Assembly (NCBI GenBank): GCA_021202465.1
Contig: JAJQCZ010000004.1
Location: 1 to 64,000 of the forward strand
Direction of reading: 5' to 3'
DNA: 64,000 nucleotides
DNA from: Lachnospiraceae bacterium
Lineage (GTDB): Bacteria; Bacillota; Clostridia; Lachnospirales; Lachnospiraceae
Shown: positions 59,367 to 64,000 of the stretch, in pieces
How positions within the stretch are numbered: the first letter of the stretch is position 1
Layout: the number at the start of each line of letters is the position of its first letter
Notes under the pieces: generated by a model
The model's input: the letters and a program-made list of their open reading frames with translations, nothing else
What the model was told of the DNA's origin: nothing
The model's database searches: none
Position numbers and translations under genes: made by a program

Positions 59367-59537
59367 CTGCATATTGAAACTCACTGACGGACGGTTTACA
59401 AATGTGGTTCAATCCGCTACAATAAGGACTGACCTGAAAATGTCATATCTGTTTCGGCGGGGATGCAGAACGACAGACAGGCATCTGCAGGGAAGGCTGA
59501 GTGCGTTACAGTTACAGAACAGGGAGGATAGGAAGGA

Positions 59538-61295
59538 ATGCTCGTCGAGATCCGGGACGGAACCGTGTCCAGGCAGGGGCGGGAGGTGCTGTCCCATATT
59601 GACTTTGAAATTCACGGAACCGAGAAGATCGCTGTCGTGGGGCGCAACGGAGCCGGAAAGACGACGCTGCTTCAGGTGCTGGCGGGTGAGCTTCCTCTGG
59701 ATGGAAATGACCGGAATCCGGCGTCCGGGCTGCACTTCTCCCGTGCCGTGACGGTGGGAATGCTGCGCCAGCAGCCGGTGGAGCACCCGGAATGGACGGT
59801 GGAAGAGCTCTGCCGGAGGGATTTCCCGGAGGCCGAATGGGAGGGAAATGCCTGGGAATACGACCGGCTCTTCACCGGATTCGGTTTCTCCATGGAGGAT
59901 AAGGCGAAGCCCCTCTCGCAGTTTTCCGGGGGCGAGCAGACGAAGATCGCCTTCATCCGCCTGCTTCTGGCGAAGCCGGACGTATTGCTCCTGGATGAAC
60001 CTACGAACCATATGGATGTAAATTCCGTACAGTGGCTGGAGGGATACCTTCGGGAGTATGACCGGGCGGTGGTCATGGTTTCTCATGACCGGTATTTTCT
60101 CGATGAGACTGCGGACGTCGTGTATGAAGCGGAGGCGGGGAGACTGATCCGTTATCCGGGGGATTATACGCACTACCGGCAGGAGAAACAGCTTCGCTTT
60201 CAGAGACAGAAAAAGGCCTATGAGAGCCAGCAGGAGGAGATCCGGCGTCTGGAAGAGCTGGTCGTCCGCTTTAAAAATAAACCGAACAAGGCGGCTTTCG
60301 CCCGTTCCCGGAAGAAGATACTGGAGCGGATGGTTCCGGTGGAAAAGCCGCGGGAGGACACGGCGCGGATCCATACCGGGGAACTGACGCCGGCCCGTCC
60401 GGGACGCCGGCGGGTCATGGAGGCGGAGGGGCTGAAGATCGGCTACGACCGGAAGCAGCCGCTGCGGGTGATTGATTTCCGCCTGCAGAGGGGGCGTAAG
60501 ATCGGCGTCCTCGGCGCGAACGGGAGCGGGAAAACGACGTTTCTGAAGACACTGGCGGGGCAGCTGCCTCCGCTGGGCGGGAAGCTGTCGGTGGGCTCCG
60601 GTGTGGAGATCGCTTATTTTGACCAGCAGTCGGCGGCGCTGGACGCACCGCAGTCGGTGCGGGAGTATTTTCACGAGCGTTTTCCGGCGCTGACAGACCG
60701 GGAAATGCGGGAAATCCTCAGTGGTTATCTGTTTTCCGGGCGCGATCTGGGAAAACGGGTGGCGGATCTCTCCGGCGGCGAGAAGGCACGGCTGACGCTG
60801 GCGGTGCTGCTGCAGCCGCGGCCGAATCTGCTTCTGCTCGATGAGCCGACCAACCACATGGATATCCCGGCCCGGGAGACACTGGAATCGCTCTTTCAGA
60901 TTTACCGGGGAACGATGGTTTTTGTCTCTCATGACCGCTATCTCATCCGTCAGGTGGCGGATTCGCTGTTGATTTTTGAAGAGGACGGCCGGGTGCTGTA
61001 TTATCCCTTCGGCTATGACCACTACCGGGAGCATGTGGCCGGGAGAAAGGGAGCAGTGGGACAGCGGACCGCTGAGGAGCAGGCCATGATCGAGGGTCTG
61101 CGGGCCGTCCCGAAGAAGTCCTGGCTCCCGGGGGAGCTTTCCACAGAGTCCGCGCGGCGGGACTGGCGCTTCGGGCTCCTCGAGGAGGAGATGGAAGAAG
61201 CGCGGAAACAGGCGGAGGAGGGCGACGCTGTTGGGCGCTGGACAAAGGCCTGCCTTGACTGGTATGATGAGTGGCTGAATATACACGAAGAGTGA
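59538..61295 (+). CDS. ABC-F family ATPase
   Basis: A 585-residue soluble protein with two ABC domains and no membrane segment. Walker A sites are VGRNGAGKTTLLQVLAG near residue 36 and LGANGSGKTTFLKTLAG near 330; signatures are FSGGEQTKIAF near 135 and LSGGEKARLTLAVLL near 413; Walker B LLLDEPTNHMD occurs in both halves. ABC-F proteins bind the ribosomal E site; some give resistance to lincosamides, streptogramins or macrolides, others help translation. The linker (about residues 205-280) is charged and helical, but no family member can be named without comparison. Confidence 0.92.
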   Translation: MLVEIRDGTVSRQGREVLSHIDFEIHGTEKIAVVGRNGAGKTTLLQVLAGELPLDGNDRNPASGLHFSRAVTVGMLRQQPVEHPEWTVEELCRRDFPEAEWEGNAWEYDRLFTGFGFSMEDKAKPLSQFSGGEQTKIAFIRLLLAKPDVLLLDEPTNHMDVNSVQWLEGYLREYDRAVVMVSHDRYFLDETADVVYEAEAGRLIRYPGDYTHYRQEKQLRFQRQKKAYESQQEEIRRLEELVVRFKNKPNKAAFARSRKKILERMVPVEKPREDTARIHTGELTPARPGRRRVMEAEGLKIGYDRKQPLRVIDFRLQRGRKIGVLGANGSGKTTFLKTLAGQLPPLGGKLSVGSGVEIAYFDQQSAALDAPQSVREYFHERFPALTDREMREILSGYLFSGRDLGKRVADLSGGEKARLTLAVLLQPRPNLLLLDEPTNHMDIPARETLESLFQIYRGTMVFVSHDRYLIRQVADSLLIFEEDGRVLYYPFGYDHYREHVAGRKGAVGQRTAEEQAMIEGLRAVPKKSWLPGELSTESARRDWRFGLLEEEMEEARKQAEEGDAVGRWTKACLDWYDEWLNIHEE

Positions 61296-61420
61296 GACGA
61301 GCAGAGTGTATCGGAGACTGAGATCTTCGCACCGACAGGTTCTCACATTTGTGTCACTTTTATGGTCTACCTTTAATACGGATAAAGAAGAAACAGTGTA
61401 TCATTTTTGGAGGAATAGCA

Positions 61421-63328
61421 ATGAGAGTAACTCTGGAACGCAGGAAATATGCTGGTCTCAAGGCGGTGCTTCTCGGTGCGGCGCTGCTCATTCTGGCTTT
61501 TGCCGGAACGGTGCATGCACAGGAGGCCGACTGGGATGATCCGGATTATGTGAAGATGATGAACCGCGCGGAGGAAGAGGAGGAAGCAGTGGATTCCAAC
61601 CAGGCATCTTCAAGCTCCGACGCGAATCCGTACACGGGAAATACGTATACGCATGCGAGCAGTCTGGCAAGTGCCGACATCGTTTACGGCGTTGATGTGT
61701 CCAAATGGCAGGCGGACATTGACTGGGAAGGCGTGAAGGCAGACGGAATTGATTTTGCGATCATCCGCATCGGTTATAGCACAATTTCTTCAGGAACTCT
61801 CAGTGAGGATCCTTATTTCGAACAGAACCTGAAAGAAGCGAAGGCGGCCGGCGTGGCGGTGGGAGTCTATTATTTTTCACAGGCTACCACATTGGCAGAG
61901 GCAAAAGCAGAGGCAAACTATACGCTGGAGCTTCTGGGCGATACGACGCTGACCTGTCCGGTGGTTTTTGACTGGGAGACTGCTTCCGGCTACCGCAACG
62001 AGAATGTTTCCGGTTCGAAAGCTACCAGTATCTGCCAGACCTTCTGCGATATCGTGGAAGCGGCGGGTTACACGAGTATGATTTATGCGAATTACACGGA
62101 TCTGACCACATGGCTGGATGCGGATACGCTGGCGGCCTCCTACAAAATCTGGATCGCCCGCTATAATACGACTACCTGGACGGCCAAGGAAACCTCTGAC
62201 TGGGATTATTCCTGGATCTATTCCTACTGGCAGTATTCGTCTTCCGGTCAGGTGGACGGAATCAGCGGGAATGCGGATGTTAATTTTTATTATGACACCA
62301 CCTATGGAATCGTCGATTCCTCTCTGGTCGACACGGTGACCGGCGTGAAGGTCAAGTCCAATTCCAGCACCTCTGAGCTCACGATTTCCTTTACTGCGCT
62401 GGATGATGTCGTGGGTTATGAAATCTGGCGTTCCTCGTCCTATGACGGGACCTATAAGAAAATCAAGACGTTGAAGGGGACCACAAGCTATACCAACACT
62501 GGCCGTACGGAGGGACGGGAGTATTACTACAAGGTCCGTGCCTATATCACGGTGGACGGCGTCAAAGTATACGGGAAATTTTCCAGTATCGCTTACGCCT
62601 ACACCGCCAAATCGAACAGCTACAAGGTCGTGACGACAAAGGCAGATGCACATGTGCGGCTGCATGCGGGTTCCTATAAGACGCTGGTGACTGTCGCCAA
62701 GGGGACGGCTCTCTCCGTCCAGGCGATCACCAGTGATGCGGACGGCGTGCGCTGGTACCGTGTGAAGACGACGGTGGATGGCGAGACGGTCTCGGGCTAT
62801 ATCAATTCGAAATATGCCACCGTGAAGGTGAAGCAGGTGACCTCTGTCAAGGCCTCGAAGGTCACAGCGAAGACGATCACGCTGTCCTGGGCGGCACAGG
62901 GCGGCGTTACCGGGTACCTGATCTATCGTTCGGATTCCCGGAACGGCACGTATAAGAAAGTCGGTAAGGTGTCGGCGGGAACGACCACCTGGAAGGACAG
63001 CGGCCTGAATACCTATACACGGTATTATTACAAGATCCGTGCCTACAGCCGGGTGAACGGGACGAATACCTATGGGTCCTACTCCTCGATCGCGACCCTG
63101 GGAACGACAAAGACGAATTACAAGGCGAAGACCACCAGCGCGGTGACGCTGCGCCAGTATGCGGGGACGTCCTACACGAAACTGACGACGATCCCGAAGG
63201 GCAAGGCCGTCCGGGTCTATTACCGGACGAAGGATAAGAGCGGCAAGACGTGGTATTATGTGCGGGTGACGCTCAACGGCAAGGTTTATAAGGGATATGT
63301 GAGCGGCAGCTATATTAAGAAAACCTGA
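61421..63328 (+). CDS. Secreted GH25 lysozyme with Fn3 and SH3 domains
   Basis: A 635-residue secreted muramidase. A signal peptide (residues 1-33, GTVHA cleavage) leads to an acidic Ser-rich linker, then a GH25 domain at about 88-300: DVSKWQADIDWEGVK, the catalytic VVFDWETASG and YWQYSSSGQVDGISGNADVNFYY. Two fibronectin III-like (305-415 and 490-575) and two SH3-like wall-binding domains (420-490 and 580-635) alternate after it. It would cleave the glycan strands of peptidoglycan, in cell-wall turnover or against other bacteria. TGGAGGA precedes the ATG at 61421. Confidence 0.92.
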   Translation: MRVTLERRKYAGLKAVLLGAALLILAFAGTVHAQEADWDDPDYVKMMNRAEEEEEAVDSNQASSSSDANPYTGNTYTHASSLASADIVYGVDVSKWQADIDWEGVKADGIDFAIIRIGYSTISSGTLSEDPYFEQNLKEAKAAGVAVGVYYFSQATTLAEAKAEANYTLELLGDTTLTCPVVFDWETASGYRNENVSGSKATSICQTFCDIVEAAGYTSMIYANYTDLTTWLDADTLAASYKIWIARYNTTTWTAKETSDWDYSWIYSYWQYSSSGQVDGISGNADVNFYYDTTYGIVDSSLVDTVTGVKVKSNSSTSELTISFTALDDVVGYEIWRSSSYDGTYKKIKTLKGTTSYTNTGRTEGREYYYKVRAYITVDGVKVYGKFSSIAYAYTAKSNSYKVVTTKADAHVRLHAGSYKTLVTVAKGTALSVQAITSDADGVRWYRVKTTVDGETVSGYINSKYATVKVKQVTSVKASKVTAKTITLSWAAQGGVTGYLIYRSDSRNGTYKKVGKVSAGTTTWKDSGLNTYTRYYYKIRAYSRVNGTNTYGSYSSIATLGTTKTNYKAKTTSAVTLRQYAGTSYTKLTTIPKGKAVRVYYRTKDKSGKTWYYVRVTLNGKVYKGYVSGSYIKKT

Positions 63329-63353
63329 GCCGGGATGTCTGTGAGGTGAGACG

Positions 63354-64000
63354 ATGCTGCAGACAAAGATTTATTTTGTGGAGGATGAAGAGAAGATCCG
63401 TCGCTCCGTGAAGGATTTCCTGACGTTAAAAGGATATTCCGTAGAAACAGAGGGAAATGGCAAGGCGGCTTACGATCATCTGATGGCTCATGTGGAGGAG
63501 TATGATCTGCTGATTCTGGATATCATGCTTCCCTTCTTCGACGGGAAATCGATCCTCAAGGGGGTACGGGAGATTTCGGATATCCCCGTAATCATGCTGA
63601 CGGCGAAGGCCGGTATGGGCGATCAGCTGGCCAGCTTCGATATGGGCGCGGACGATTATCTGACCAAGCCCTTCATGCTGGCGGTGCTGGAGGCGCATAT
63701 CCAGGCGGTGCTGCGCCGTTCGCAGAAGGAGAAATGGGAGCTGGAGCTGGGCAAACTGCGTATCGACGAGAAGGAACAGCGCGTCTATGTGTCCGATCGG
63801 CCGGTGGAGCTGACCCGGCGCGAATTTGATGTTCTGATGTACCTCGCCCGCCATTCCCGGGAGGTTCTCAGCCGTAATCAGATCCTGGACGCGGTGTGGG
63901 GCTATGATTTCGAGGGCGGGATCCGCAGTGTGGACACAGTGATCAAGCGTCTGCGCGCCCAGCTGACCGATGAATGTTATTATATTCATACGGTCTACGG
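63354..64000 (+). CDS. OmpR-family response regulator (3' end cut by window)
   Basis: A DNA-binding response regulator of which 215 residues lie inside the window; only the last few residues are missing. The receiver domain has D11, phosphoacceptor D56 in LLILDIMLPFFDG and LTAKAG, with Lys in DYLTKPF. The C-terminal winged helix has LTRREFDVLMYLARHSREVLSRNQILDAVWG. It follows the GH25 gene by 25 bases. The partner histidine kinase is probably just beyond the window. Confidence 0.92.
   Translation, partial: MLQTKIYFVEDEEKIRRSVKDFLTLKGYSVETEGNGKAAYDHLMAHVEEYDLLILDIMLPFFDGKSILKGVREISDIPVIMLTAKAGMGDQLASFDMGADDYLTKPFMLAVLEAHIQAVLRRSQKEKWELELGKLRIDEKEQRVYVSDRPVELTRREFDVLMYLARHSREVLSRNQILDAVWGYDFEGGIRSVDTVIKRLRAQLTDECYYIHTVY

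Noticed and set aside
59409..61346. A 645-codon minus-strand frame over the ABC-F gene
   Set aside because: Shadow of the ABC-F gene; no motif of its own.

Overview
The window looks like chromosomal DNA from an anaerobic, GC-rich member of the Clostridia, most like Lachnospiraceae. The evidence is a DUF4317 protein, a GerA-type spore-germination protein, meso-diaminopimelate dehydrogenase, a membrane-associated inorganic pyrophosphatase of the CBS/DRTGG type, a QueL-type queuine-salvage enzyme under a preQ1 riboswitch, and Firmicute promoters and ribosome-binding sites. There are no rRNA or tRNA genes and no CRISPR array. Gene identities come from reading motifs, not from searches.

Region 1 to 10.2 kb is accessory DNA with lower GC. 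It holds a possible ATP-grasp protein, a small gene remnant, a zinc-ribbon membrane protein, a metallophosphoesterase and an AAA-ATPase/PD-(D/E)XK protein. Divergent from the last lies an AlbA_2 (Schlafen-type) gene that is split by a 3.5 kb recombinase-in-trio (RIT) element. The element carries three overlapping tyrosine recombinase genes, all with intact catalytic residues. Its 35-bp terminal inverted repeats and a repeated TTATGNAAAG motif are plain in the sequence. Removing 5965-9463 restores one reading frame of about 559 codons through the family's H-R-D-Y motif.

Region 10.2 to 24.1 kb is housekeeping: a Nudix hydrolase, an M32 carboxypeptidase, a TepA/ClpP-like protease, Ddh, a DUF4317 protein, a MATE exporter, CBS-PPase, a YihY-family protein, pheST and rplS. 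Region 24.3 to 29.5 kb holds a LysR regulator divergent from a CoA-disulfide-reductase-like enzyme and an AsrC-like sulfite reductase, then a solitary HipA-like kinase. Region 29.6 to 38.3 kb is the translation and export block: lepB, rbgA, rnhB, yraN, a second MATE exporter, ylxM, ffh, rpsP, khpA, rimM, trmD, secG and smpB. After smpB comes a dense cluster of palindromes, including a perfect 68-bp one.

Region 38.7 to 50.2 kb has a lone GerA subunit, a methyltransferase, sbcDC, a frameshifted glutamate racemase with a DUF3870 gene, folA/thyA and a cardiolipin synthase. Region 50.3 to 57.5 kb has aspartate kinase, a ROK glucokinase, an ArsR/SdpI pair, a GNAT acetyltransferase, a metal ABC transporter pair behind Fur-family-like operators, and a fructokinase. 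Region 57.5 to 64 kb has the preQ1-I riboswitch with queL and yhhQ, an ABC-F ATPase, a secreted GH25 lysozyme and an OmpR-type response regulator cut by the window edge.

Several groups appear to work together. QueL should make preQ1 from queuine, YhhQ imports a precursor, and the riboswitch would shut both off when preQ1 is plentiful. thyA and folA form a folate/dTMP pair. ylxM-ffh and secG serve protein targeting. rimM, trmD, rbgA and the ribosomal protein genes serve ribosome assembly and tRNA modification.
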